Source: Glandiceps talaboti
Taxonomy: Eukaryota; Hemichordata; Enteropneusta; Spengelidae
Direction of reading: 5' to 3'
NCBI RefSeq assembly: GCF_964340395.1
Contig: NC_135550.1
Location: 24,084,176 to 24,148,175 of the forward strand
DNA length: 64,000 nucleotides
Below are positions 24,709 through 37,000 of this stretch, in pieces; position 1 is the stretch's first letter, and every line of letters begins with the position of its first letter. The position numbers and the translations under genes are program-made. The notes under the pieces are model-generated. The model was given only the letters and a program-made list of their open reading frames with translations. It did no database searches and was not told the DNA's origin.

Positions 24709-27668
24709 AAAGAAAACAAGCATGCTCATTTAATACACAATTTACGAGATCAGTCTTGAATTGTGGGTAAGTGCCCTGGAATACTTTCTTGACAAAGGGA
24801 TTTGGGACCATTGGCCCATTGCGTGAAATTTCAGTCCAGTCTAGCTAGAACTTAGCTTATTTCATTACGGCGTTCTCTTTCATCGGAAATAGTTTACTAT
24901 ACCAACTTAGATCATAAAGATGACCCAACACTGAATGCAAACATTTCCCGTTTAACCAGCAACCATAATTTGATACGAGTTTGGCTAACAACAGTGCTCC
25001 ATGTGGTTTGGTACTTATCACCACAAATAAAATACACCCCCGATTAATGTATGCAAAGGTGATGAGAATGACGTATTCTACTTTTGCCCCTGATACACTT
25101 CAAATTATGACTCCAATATTCTTACCTTCAACAATACGTTTACCGTCCATCAATGTTACATTTAGCGTGGATAAACTTGACGTGATGTTACTGAGTGATT
25201 TTACAGTATCAATAATCTATCAAATTGGTTGAAAACAGATATAATACAGGATAAAGAAATGAATAAATGAGTATAAGATGAAATTAACCAAAATATAAAC
25301 ATTGGTGGTATCATAGTTCTAAAGATATGATTGGTTCTTTGTATTCACGTGTTCTAGACTTTTATGTGATTACTGTATTTGCAGTAAATTTTCAATACAC
25401 GTTTTATCAATCTAAATCATGTTTTCTTTTGATGTGGCAGTCAAGATAACCTATGAATGGAAAAGTTGAAGTTCTACAGTAAATTGTGCATAATTATGGT
25501 TTCTATTTTTGAAATACCTGTCAAACAACATACACGGTATGCAATGCAATAAATGTATACATGATGATTAGAATAGACAGATAAAAGTAGCCTGTTGTGT
25601 TCATTCATGTAAAGGTACAAGCCAAAGTTGTTAAAATCCAATTATCTGTAACATTATAAAACCAGAGAGATAAAAACTTATCAATCTTCATGGTTCTCAG
25701 TTACCAAATAAATAACTTTATGAAAAAATAATGGTGATGATTAGTCTAGTCTTTTAAGACATTCCCATGCCGCACACGATTACGCCAAAGTGAGAATAAG
25801 AGACCTAATGCAATAAATTGAATTTATATGTTTACACAAATTTGAATATTCGTCAATACCTGTTGTTCAGAAATATCCGAAGTAGCGTTATCATTTGCCA
25901 GATGTACATATAGTGAATTAATATTTGATGATATTACGGCGAGTTCATCTGTCGTTACAGAGGGTGTTGTGTGTATTGTTGTTTCAGTTGCTGACAGCGA
26001 TGCTGGTGTTTTACCATTTTCTGAAGACAAACTAGCCAACCTTGTGTCAGAAAGGATTTAGAATGAACACTGTACAACCACATGAAGGTGACAAAAAATA
26101 AGCTGTTCTGAATCTATTATTAAAATATAAAAAAGGTAGAACTTCTTTGACCAATCAGATGTGGTCTTTGTGACTTACATACATTTTCCATGGCAACCAT
26201 AATTGTAAGTAATGGCAGTTTTCTAAGTGTCTCGATGTTGCAACGGACCATATACAATCCGACTATATATAGTGAATTTCTACAAATATAGCTATCTATG
26301 TATCACAAATTTGACAATTCGAGGAAGTAAGAGACGTGCATATTCACACCGTGGTTGTCATGTGTCTGTTATGTTTGAATCACTTTGACTTGTGTAAAGA
26401 TAGGGATGTCTATGCACATTTTCACCCGGGATTTTCACACGCACTCGTGTGTGCGTGTTTTGACATCAAGACGGACAAACAGAACATGTTTCTATTAAAT
26501 ATAACCACTACGGGGGGGGGGGCGCTAATAAAAACTGGTGACTGGTATCATTGACAGTGTTAAAATATTTATAAAAATACTTTATTAGACTAGACTAGAC
26601 TAGACTAGAATAATAAATTGCAACACAATATATGGATTTGTGACTTTTGACAAAATGACTTAGTAGAGAGCTGATTATGCAGACAGTAAATGATGCGGTA
26701 GATAGGTCAATTTTATTTTATTGTTGTGCTGGTAAATCTATTTTTGTGCCAACTCTTTTATGCATTACTTTGATGTGTTGTCAGCAAAAACTTTTATCTG
26801 TTTCCTGCTCCAAAACACAATATTGGATTTGTGCAATTTGTGTTGTACGGGGCAGGAACAATAGTTCAATGTAGGATTTTAAAAAATAGCGCCAATGGTA
26901 TTGTAGCACAACTGTACAGTTTTTAAAAGTATTTATCCACATGCTGTTTCATCGATCCATGCTAGGTATACGTGTTCATTTGTTGAATGATTATCCAGTT
27001 GCCTATCCAGCTCAGGTTGTTATCTTTGCAATACACGCGATCATTTGGTTTTTTGCTATGGCCGTGGTCATGTTGCTAGACGTACTTGCATACATTGTTT
27101 GAATGTTCATTCACCTGTCTATGAATCCCTGATGTTATCTTTGCTATATACATAATCACATGGATGTTGCTATGGGCATGGTCTTGTTGTTAAGTATATT
27201 TGCAAAACATTTTAAATGTTTATTCATTTGTCTGTAAATCCCTGTTCTCTTTGCAATATACATGATTATTTGGCTGTTGCTATGGGTGTGGTGTTGTTGC
27301 TAGGCACATTTACATACATTTTTTTTTACTCGCTTACCAGATGTTATTTTAGCAAAATATACTGGCATTTGGTTGTTGCTAATGGTGTAGTCATTGTTGC
27401 TGGGGTAATTGTGTCAAAATATTTTGAACAAAATCTGCAGAATAACATTTCTTGAAACATCTCACCAAATTACAGTCTCATTCACCAAGATTTTGATCAA
27501 AATTCACATTTTACACCTAATTTGCATATCGCTGATGAGATCATTATACACTTCACCTATCACCCCTATATGCATCCCATTAAACGAACATCTGCGCAGT
27601 AGTTTTTGAGTTTACGTTTTTTGAGCAAAATCACATTTTTATCCGAATCACACACCAGTGGCATGATA

Positions 27669-27712
<44 letters not shown>

Positions 27713-28954
27713 CAGTTGTGCTAAAAAACTAAATTCTTTTAGGGGTGAGCCATTTTAGTTCTCATCCTATAAAATCAAATTCACTTTTAATGGAATCTGT
27801 TGTGCACACCTAAATACAAATATTTCTTTTAATTTTATCAAATTTAGAAATGTACAAATTTTCACTATAGTATATGCATGGCACTAAATAACAGTAACGT
27901 ACTAGTGTCAATAAAAGAGCTATTTCCCACACTACACACTGGCTTTGTATTCATAGCACTATATACTACTACGCAAATCTGAAATTGGTTGTGCTGTCTG
28001 AAACAATTTTCAATTGTGGCCAGTTTAGTTAGAAGGGGGACTGAGGGGCGTCTGGAGCCTCAGTATAACAATTTAGTTTTTATTCTACATTGTACTATTG
28101 ATTTCGCCCCTAAATCACATTGAAACAGAAAAGTTAATAATTGCAATTGGCTTATAAGACATCTTACCCGCGTATTGACGGTAATCAATGCAGCCACCGC
28201 AGTTACAATGCTCTGCTGTATTACCACACCAACCACCAGATGAACAACATGGGAAAACACCGTTTGGGTCGCACTGTGCCGGGCTGCCGTCGGACAGAGG
28301 AAAACTTGAACCACACCGTAAGTCATCCCTCCACGTTACAGCACCACTTACATCTACACATACAAGATACAGAGACATGTCATTTCGTTTGCATTATGAC
28401 ATGGGGCATGTTGGCTAGGTGGTGGCAACTTAAATCGTCTAATTGAACATGACATTTTGAATATTTTTAGAATAAAGTACTTTTATTCTTAAATCAAGAG
28501 TTTCCTCCTTTAAATCCATCAATTTTTTTTTCAAGTCTACGTACTAGCCCGTGACATTTACATTGTTTATTAAATGTAACATATCGAATATTAATGCATG
28601 CATGCAGCCTCAGTGGCCAAGTAGATAAGATGTCTGTCTGGTAAACCAAAGGTAGTTAGTTCGATCCCCATCTGGAGCCTGAATTTTCTTATGTGATAAA
28701 TGTTGTCGCTTCATTTTCAGAGGGGGGGGGGGGTAATAGTGGGTACAGAGTAAATATCATACGCCTGCATCTGCAGACAGCAATGATTTGTGCTCAGTTT
28801 ACATAATTTCCCCTTTCGAAGAGTAGTGTGTCATCGGGAACACGTTTCAATTATTTGGTAAAATGTCTTACAATTGTCAAGAATATGTAAAGTGCTTACC
28901 GTGTGAATATATAACCATACTTAAAATACATGTCAGCCACAAATTAGGATCCAT
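21168..28954 (-). CDS. P2: secreted hevein-like/GAIN/GPS protein, duplication copy 2 (10 exons)
   Basis: Exons on the minus strand: 28954-28900, 28353-28168, 26020-25860, 25216-25126, 24626-24289, 24031-23929, 23417-23296, 22728-22506, 21872-21781, 21290-21168. The phases close to 497 codons. All domains of P1 are kept: signal peptide, eight-cysteine hevein-like domain (PCCSSGGWCGNTAEHC), GAIN-like region, and GPS with CLCNHLTSF (cleavage expected at L474/T475). It has the same 23-residue end and the same TGA. The one structural difference is exon 3, which is 161 nt instead of 329 and begins at another acceptor (gtttgtcttcag), giving ENGKTPASLSATETT and no poly-Thr/Ala stalk. The preserved frame, splice sites and cysteines argue that both copies are under constraint. 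Confidence 0.8.
24635..24715. repeat. (GAAA)n microsatellite forming the pyrimidine tract of a P2 acceptor
   Basis: About 20 perfect GAAA units on the plus strand. On the minus strand this is (CTTT)n running to within about 10 nt of the exon 5 acceptor (ccgtgtcag|ATATAC). It therefore occupies the position of the polypyrimidine tract of intron 4. Confidence 0.9.
26940..27710. repeat. About 110-bp repeat array plus CA-tailed repeat, intron of P2
   Basis: About four loose units of the same family as 9,480-9,800, then the tttgcatatcgctgatgaga repeat, ending in a pure (CA)n of about 42 bp at 27,669-27,710. Short ORFs such as 27,216-27,455 are products of the repeat. Confidence 0.65.
28608..28680 (+). 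pseudogene. tRNA-like sequence (tRNA relic or SINE head)
   Basis: It has an A-box-like tggccaagtagataag and a B-box-like agttcgatcccc at normal spacing, with ctggtaaacca in the anticodon-loop position. The acceptor ends pair poorly, so it is more likely a SINE head or tRNA relic than a working tRNA. The matching site in copy 1 is cut by the LINE fragment at 11,085. Confidence 0.5.
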
Positions 28955-30274
28955 GGTGGTGAGTGAATTTAAACATTTTCTTTCTTAAGGAGAACTAGAA
29001 AATGAACGTTTACACAGCATTAGAAAACAATGTTGCAATAAGTGAACCGTGATTGGATAGTTCTAAAATTTGGTCGATGACGTAGAACTATATACATTAG
29101 TGTCATAACAACAATCTATGCATACTTAGTGCTGAACAACAGAGTGTTAACAATTACAGTTGCAGTTACATTCATATATAATGGCGGAATTCAGATATTC
29201 AGATGCTTATAGGATGTCAGTTAAATCTTCAATAGAACAGTCAGTCTAAGGCTGGTGTAAAGGTTGGTGGAGGCCACGTAAAAATTCGAGTTTTGGAAAG
29301 GTTTGGGTGCCCTAAAAATACAATGTTTTTTACCATGATGGTAAAGGCACAACCCTCCTACATCAGGCATCAAGGTGATGCTGCCCACCCCCAACCAGAC
29401 TAAAGATTGAAGGCCCAGCCCTATTGGCTAAGGATCCCCAAGTATAGGTTAGAACTCTGAGATTTTCACCGTGCGAAGCGTACATCTATTTAAGAAATAC
29501 CTTGTGGAGTCTGAAATGGAATGCCACCGTTATTTAATGAAGTGCACGGCTCAATTGTAGAATCCGGGAGGGGAAATACCATAAAATAGTATATCTAAAC
29601 ATCTTTGCAAAAATATGCCTCCCTCCCTAACCCTACTGTATATTCTGGCCCCTGCCTAAGAGTGCTTACTACTCAATGTTCAAGACCTAAGTCTGAAATG
29701 AGACCTTTGTCTAAGTAACAATAATTGCATTGCATTGTATTGTATTGCATTGCATTGCATTGCATTGCATTGCATTGCATTGCATTGTATTGTATTGTAT
29801 TGTATTGTATTGTATTGTATTGTATTGTATTGTATTGTATTGTATTGTAACAAATAAGCGTTGACTTTATATTTACTACTGGTCACTTCCTGACGTTGAC
29901 CACTGTCTAATGTTAATCGTTAATTCTCCACACACATCCCATTCTCTCCACAAAACTCTTTCCACTTTCACATCAGGTACCGAAATCCTCGAACGTTAGG
30001 AGAATAACTCATATACTACATACAATCTTCATGATTAACTTGAAACCATTTTAAACGTAGATACGGAGCAGATGGAAAATCCTTGTCCAGGTCTAGCTAT
30101 CTCTTTCTGTTTGCTCTCTTCTAAGGTGAATCCAACCTTTATTCCAACTTTAAATTCTTATAAACATAAATTATAAAATGCTCAAATGATTGGATGATTT
30201 ATGATGTCAACATCACAAATGAATAAACTGAAGTGTCGTTGCCTTAACCCAATGCAAATAATATTGAAAAATGT
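28955..30274. other. 5' flank of P2 and right end of copy 2
   Basis: This is the upstream region of P2, shared with copy 1 once the 11,925-15,180 insertion is removed. It contains the empty insertion site (29,201-29,207) and a pentanucleotide array at 29,726-29,849. No coding exon and no clear TATA element was identified. Confidence 0.6.
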
Positions 30275-33200
30275 GAAATGTAGCTAAACAACTTGATCGA
30301 GCCATTACCTTCCAGCTGCCTGCAAGTAATCATTTATTTGCTACTGATGCTGTTTTAATGACACTTAGTGTTGTCATCTCAGAATACTATTCGCGAAATG
30401 CAAAAATTATTCATTAAGTATTAATACAGGACAGATGAGAGTTCACATTGACCTTGCGTAAAACATCAAAAAAAACTTTGAACAAATCTAAATCATCTTA
30501 CATAAAATTGTGGAAAGCTACGAATATCGGAAAGTTGTGTTCTGTCATCCGTGACACTATAAAACAGTGCATCCTTCTGTTGTCTCAGCAACGCCCTTTT
30601 TCATACAAGTCACTGAAGCAGTTAAGTTTATCCCTTATTGAGTGAATTTAATTAATGTGTTTTTCTACAGTGGCTGTCTATTAATCTTACAGAGCATCAG
30701 TAATCACCCTTTCCATTTGATTAGTTAATTATCGTAATTGGATGAACACAGGCATGTCAAGACACAGCGAACAGCAACCTTGTAATCGATTGATCGATTT
30801 ATTGAATGATTATTTTATTGATTGAATGAATGATTGGTCGATTGAATGAATTGTTAATTTTTGTGGTGAAATAAAATATATTTTTTGTGATATTAATCAA
30901 CTGACTGACCGATTTTTGTGGTGATGTAAAACTGTTTTCCCTTTTTTTGCTGGCTAGTTTTCTCTCTTTCAGCTGTATATAATTCTCTCTCTATTGACTA
31001 AATAAAGACATCTTGTCAATTCTTCTCCTCTTATCTAAAACACTCTGATCTCATAATTACCAGGGGATGGATTACCGCCCCAATTTGCTTTATACAAGAT
31101 ACAAGATACAAGATACAAGAAAATATATCAGTATCTCTGTACAGAGAAATTGATTAATTGTGGTCGCAAAAGAATACAAAACTACAATAATACACATACA
31201 GCAATACACCTGACATAAACCACCTAATGTACAGTATACACATACAGTAATACATCTGACATAAACCACCTAATTTACAGAAATGAACATACGTACACAA
31301 CAAAAGTAGCATCACTGAAGTTAAAAGTCAACTGTTCTTGATGGAATGTTAAAAACTTTTCACCTTGGATTATTTAAAATATTGATTGCATTAGGGATAA
31401 AAGTTGTCTTTGCTCTCATTGTACCCTCTTATCTACTGGGTTATTATCACACCGAACAAACACTCAGTGATGTGCAAACTAGTATAAAAGAGAACTCTAT
31501 TATTATTGTTTGTGTATGTTTGAGTATTTGTTCGGTGTGATAGAGATAAAGCACTTGTGTCACAAGTAATCGATTTTTAGACAAAGGGACGAAAATGTCG
31601 AAATAGTATCAAATATTGGTCCGTGACAATATTTCTTTTGAGAATTGACCTTTACCCTTGACCTTCAGGGATCGATTATCAAACTCAAACCATTTCTTGC
31701 ATGTTACGTACACTTTAGTGTTTATCAGTTGCCAATTTCTATCAAATCATATTTACAGATACTACAGAAGAAGAGAAAGTTACACAAGGCTAGTGTTACA
31801 AAGTATATAACTGTATTATAAACTGTATTATAAATTGTATCTAGGTTACCCGACCGTGTGAGGTCTAATTGATTAATGAGATAGTAATACGAGCTAGGTC
31901 ATGTTATTACTTGTAATTAAGTGAATGTTGCAAGTGTCACTACAAGTGATGACTCACAACTTTTAATGAATTCGGCTATAGTATAAAAGGATATTTTCAA
32001 GATAGTTTATCTCTTGATTAGATTAACTGTAGTTCATAAACACTTCCTATATATGGAAAAGAATTGAAGTTTACTGTAAACATGTTATTTACTAACCATA
32101 TTTGTAATACGGAATGAAACTTTGAATTTGAATAAAATGTGAATGTTGGGTGTATGCAAGGATACAACGGATACGAAGAGAGATCTTGTGGGGCAGCGAG
32201 GAGAGCAACACGTCTTTAACTTACGGTAACTGATCTGCATCGTAGTAGGAATACTACGGAGAACTAATTGTTTCGATCTAGTTTGGACTGCTGTAAGTGA
32301 AGGAAAACGAATCCAAAGCTCTCGTATTGTTGGATTAAGCATACACCTTCTTCACCAAAAGTAATATTTTGAGTGCTTGTGAGTTTATCCACTGAATACG
32401 TGTCCTGAGATTCTGGTACCTCTGAGATTGACTGTGTGCGTCTGAAGTTACAACTTGAATTTGGTCAATAAGTATCAACACCAAAGACAAGTCTGTAGCA
32501 CTAGCATTATTTTTTGGAGCTCATGCCACTTTTTACCGAATGGTGGCCATATCTATAGTACAAAATCAAAAACTGCAGTATACAGACTATATTCAAGTGT
32601 CTACCCCTATATTATAAAGGATGGCTTTCTTAAGATTTTGACCTTAAAAGCCTTGAATTTCATGGTCAGTTATCAAAATCGAGCCAATCAATGTGTGTCA
32701 CATACACATTGAAGTATATTTTTCTGCCAATTTCTTTTAAATCTTGTGTACAGGCAACTTTAGAAGAATGAAAATATAGACAAGTATTATTTTGTATACT
32801 TATTACTGAATAGTTTTACTCCTTTACCATTTCCTATGACCTTGACATCAGGGTCATATAGTAAAATCAAACCATTTCTTGTTATATAATTTAGATACCT
32901 CTGTCATAAACCAATGGAATGATCAAAATGATGGTTAGATGGTAAAATACTAGTATATACTATTTTTGTGAGTTCAATGAAGTGGAGTCTGACGTTTATT
33001 TGCTGATCAATTCTTATCGGTACAACCAATCAAACTGTTATATTTTGATTTCATGGATAATGACGACGAGACAAAGTTATCCATTACAACATCAATATCA
33101 TGTAAAGATATAACTTTATTAGTGAGAACTGCCCAAATATTGTCCGGTATTGGAATGACCAAAGACTTAAAGTTGGTACTTAAGTACCATAATGTCTTTC

Positions 33201-34040
33201 TTCATTTCAATAACGGAAAGTACCACCGGTTAGTATCTCCAGAGGGGCTACAAAGATACAAGAAAGAATAAAGGGCGTTATGTGAGCCATTACATAAAAG
33301 AAACTTTGAATATTAGATATTTTAGACTCTATTTATGGTTTCGAAACGTCTCCTCAGAAAATGGGAAATTAATTTGACTGTGAGTCACCCAGGGGACGTC
33401 AAACTATTTGTAATTTTACAACTACAACTAACACCATTCATAACATTTTTAAAAATTTAAAAAAATAAAGTAATAAATCATGCAACTACACTAACATGAG
33501 AACAAGATATGACACTTTCACAATGCTATATTGTCAAGTGGTGTAGTAAATATCGATCTTTAAAAATACTATAAAATAGAATCATAAATAAATTCATTTC
33601 ATGTTATTTAGAAATTTGAACAAACGACATAAATATAAAATAGTCGCACTAAGCCATTACAGTCACCTGTAACATGCACAATTCCTATCTAACATGCATA
33701 TTATATCTATCATATGTATAGTTTTATCATTGGGTTGGCTAAAGACAGATAAAATTTGATATCGTATGCACTGACTTATTTTTCGAGTTCGATAGTTTTG
33801 AATTAAGAATATTCATTTCCTACCAAAGTAATTATCCGATATAAGCCATGAAACTATATTGCATGATCGTATCATTCAACATAACGCAAATTTTACCATT
33901 AAAAAAACACTTCTATTTAGAGAACTAAAACTCTGCAGTTTTACGAGGGGGGAAACTAAAACTCTGCAGTTTTACGAGGGGGAACAGTGCTATTGTATCA
34001 TTTGGTCGATGAATTTGGCAGCGTGAGACAGATATGTACA
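30275..34040. other. Intergenic region with short repeats
   Basis: AT-rich. At about 31,091-31,300 there is a (gatacaa)n-like run followed by a partly duplicated stretch (acatacag-aatacacctgacataaaccacctaa, twice), which looks like a retroelement 3' end. At 31,445-31,466 and 31,521-31,542 there are 22-bp inverted arms. At about 33,925-33,985 there is a direct repeat of about 32 bp (aaactctgcagttttacgag, twice), ending some 55 bp upstream of the SNAP29-like start codon. An ORF at 33,053-33,271 (MDNDDETKLSI...) is unrecognised and was not promoted to a gene. Confidence 0.55.
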
Positions 34041-37000
34041 ATGGCTAGTTGGTCAAATAATCCGTTTGTCGACGAGGCTAAGGATCATGCATTGGTATCA
34101 TTGTGTACCTTGGAGACGCGACACTGTAATGAGGACAGTGGGCAGCTATATCATCAACGCCAACAAGATGACATAAACCTTTTAAAACGTACAACTAGAA
34201 TACTCAAGGATATCAACTACATAGAAAGCAGAGGAGTTGACACAGCAATTGTAAGGAATTTCTTATTACTTCAAATAACATTGTTCTAACCTTCTTCGAT
34301 AATGATAGCTGTTCTACTTACCATCAAGGCTGTCATAAAAAATGAAATGCCTAATTGTCGCCATATTAAACCACAATAGCATAATGCAGCTAGTATATGA
34401 GTACTATATTGTAAGTGTTAGTGTTGTATATAAACAACTTGTCCTACTTGCAGACGGAGAGAGTCGTGACTCGATTCTGGCAATGTTCTCTCCTTCTCCA
34501 TTCCTTTTTTTCTCAAAATCGAGTCTCGTACTCCGACTATAAAAAACACAATTAATCGTGTAACAATAAAACCATTCGTAGCAACAACATTTCTTATTAG
34601 TCAGATACAAATATTCAACCTTTGAATATCATTTCACTCGTATTTTCACTCGACGTTTTTTTTCTTTTGTAGGACGGGTGTTTCGATCAATTTACACTCT
34701 TTCAAATTTAAACTGGTTAGTTGTTTAGTTGGGGCGGGGAAACCACTACGTTTCATTATTGCTATCCTTGGAGGAGAGAGATCCAGTGACAATTACAACT
34801 ATTTTGTTATACATCATATTATCACTGAGGCTGGACGGATGGTATATAAAACATACCATATAATCTTTGTTTTCCTTTACATTTTTTTTTTACATATTCT
34901 TATTTTTTTATTCATTTTACTATTTTTAACCATGTAAGTTTTTAGCCCTTCAACACACTAATATAAGCAATCTCCACGAAAACAAATTAACCTTCAAATA
35001 TTTTCTCAAGACAAATGTAATTATGGTGTTATATGTTATCTTATGAAATGATGTTATGGTCTTTTTATTCACTTTCAATGATCATTTTATAAACCTCTTT
35101 AAATAAGGAACTGTCGAGACAAGGACCGAAACTGGAAAGATTGGAAACTAGACTGGATAAGATGAAAGATGACATAAAGACGACACGGTCGCAGCACAAA
35201 CACCTGAAACGTGTAGTTGAGGGATTTACCAAACATTTAAGCATCAGAACGAGCAAGCAAGAACCTATCCAAAAGGAAAGAAAGGGTGGATGTTTACAAC
35301 AAGTCGTTCAACGAATCCAGGCAAGTGGTCATGCCTCTGCCTCACACGCCGCAATAAATTCGCCCACTGGGGACATTGAAGGATTGGCAGGTGAGCAGAT
35401 AAACTAAACAGCTAATCAGAACGTTCAGTAAATCTTATTTGTCTTTTTTTTCTTTGCCTCATGTAGTAGAGAAACATCTAAGATCGTAGTAAACATCCTC
35501 ACATATATAAAGTCAATAATAACTTGTTCCTATACTAAGAAATGACATAGTTTGTTGTGTATTGTAGCTATATATGTATTGGTTAGAGTTTACTCTGTCT
35601 ATACTAAAGAGCTGCTATTCTCAATGTGGATAACGGCTTGCACTGTTTTGTGTTTCTTTAATTTGTAAATTAGATTTTGAAAATGTGTAGGTGTGTCAGT
35701 TTACTTTGCACCTAGTATTGTTATGCTTTTTGTCTTTAAATGTCATTTTTACGTGACTGTGTATCTGTCTGTTTGAGTGTCACTTGGTGGTAAAAGCTAG
35801 AATTGTTTTGCTATTTTGTCGTGTATAAGCTTATACAGTTACTGTAATGTATATATCGTGCTATGTGTATCATGATGGTGGATAAATGTTGTTATTATTA
35901 GTGTTAAGATTTCTTTTATCGAACTCTTGCCGACTATATTTTAAAAAGTTAACCCTCCGTTTGATTGATTGATTGATTATGAAAAGTGTCAAAACTGTCA
36001 CTCAGTGGCCTATGTAATACATGTAGCTTGAATTGTTAGCGCTTCAGTATGTGTGAAGTGGTGGGGGTTGGAACCTAAGCCATTGTGTAACTATTAAAGT
36101 AAGATCTATACTATTTTTCTTGAAGAAATAGAACATTGTAACATAGGAAGATCTCAATTGGTCGTTAGATTTGGGTCAAGTGGAGCTTGACCTCTAACTG
36201 CTGAAAGTGAAACAGTCGTCGCTTGGTTCATTGTTTGCAGTGTAATAATCTTCAATTATGACGTAAGAAACAGAAAAATGATGTGTCAAGCATTGAAAAG
36301 TTAGATGGACGATTAACGAGCAAATTCATAAACCTACCTGCCGGGAATCTTGATGTTGATTAAGGCCCAGTTACACGAGACGACACATGAAGTCGCCTAC
36401 GAACGACAAGGCCAGCAATTAAGACTGAGACACGAAACAATTTGTTGCTCAGCGAGTTGCTGTACATGCGTAGACATGGGGGCCTTCAGTAATAATTTCA
36501 TGGGGAGGCCGGAGGAATTAGTGGGTGGGTCACTTTTTACAAATCGGTCCTGAGGAGAGGGCCATATTTTAGAAAAAGGAAATTTGAGGAGGGTCACATT
36601 TTACTTTGACTCATTTTTATCTAACTTTGCATTATTCTGTTATTTTGGCCTAATCCCATCGCTGCCACCGGTTCTAAATTTTACTACTTACCACATCTCA
36701 ACATTGCCACCATTTTAAAGTACCGTAATAATCCCATCAATTCGGTCAGATTTTTAATAATTGTGACTTGATTTATGAAAATTAACATGCAATTTTGCCA
36801 GTTGAATTACAAGACGTGAGTGAGTCAAACAGTCTACTCAGTTTTCTTCTTCGCCAATCACTTTTCAGTTTATTCATTTTTATTTAGGATTCTCAAAATT
36901 AAAGCTCCCCAAATCGATGGTTATATTTGATGGTCGAAATAAATAAAAAAGATGAAAATTAATACTTTTATTTTGTTGTGGTCAAAATGCAGGGATTAGA

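Larger units (their letters stand above)
19787..30274. repeat. Segmental duplication, copy 2
   Basis: Direct-orientation counterpart of 693-16,296. It holds gene P2. It lacks the hAT-like insertion and the LINE fragment, keeps a tRNA-like sequence at 28,608-28,680, and has about 430 bp (26,650-27,100) that copy 1 lacks. Exon sequences differ by scattered substitutions, so the event is recent but not immediate. Confidence 0.9.

Noticed and set aside
33053-33271. 72-residue ORF MDNDDETKLSI... upstream of the SNAP29-like gene
   Set aside because: No recognisable domain, no linking splice pattern, and the SNARE gene has its own well-placed start.
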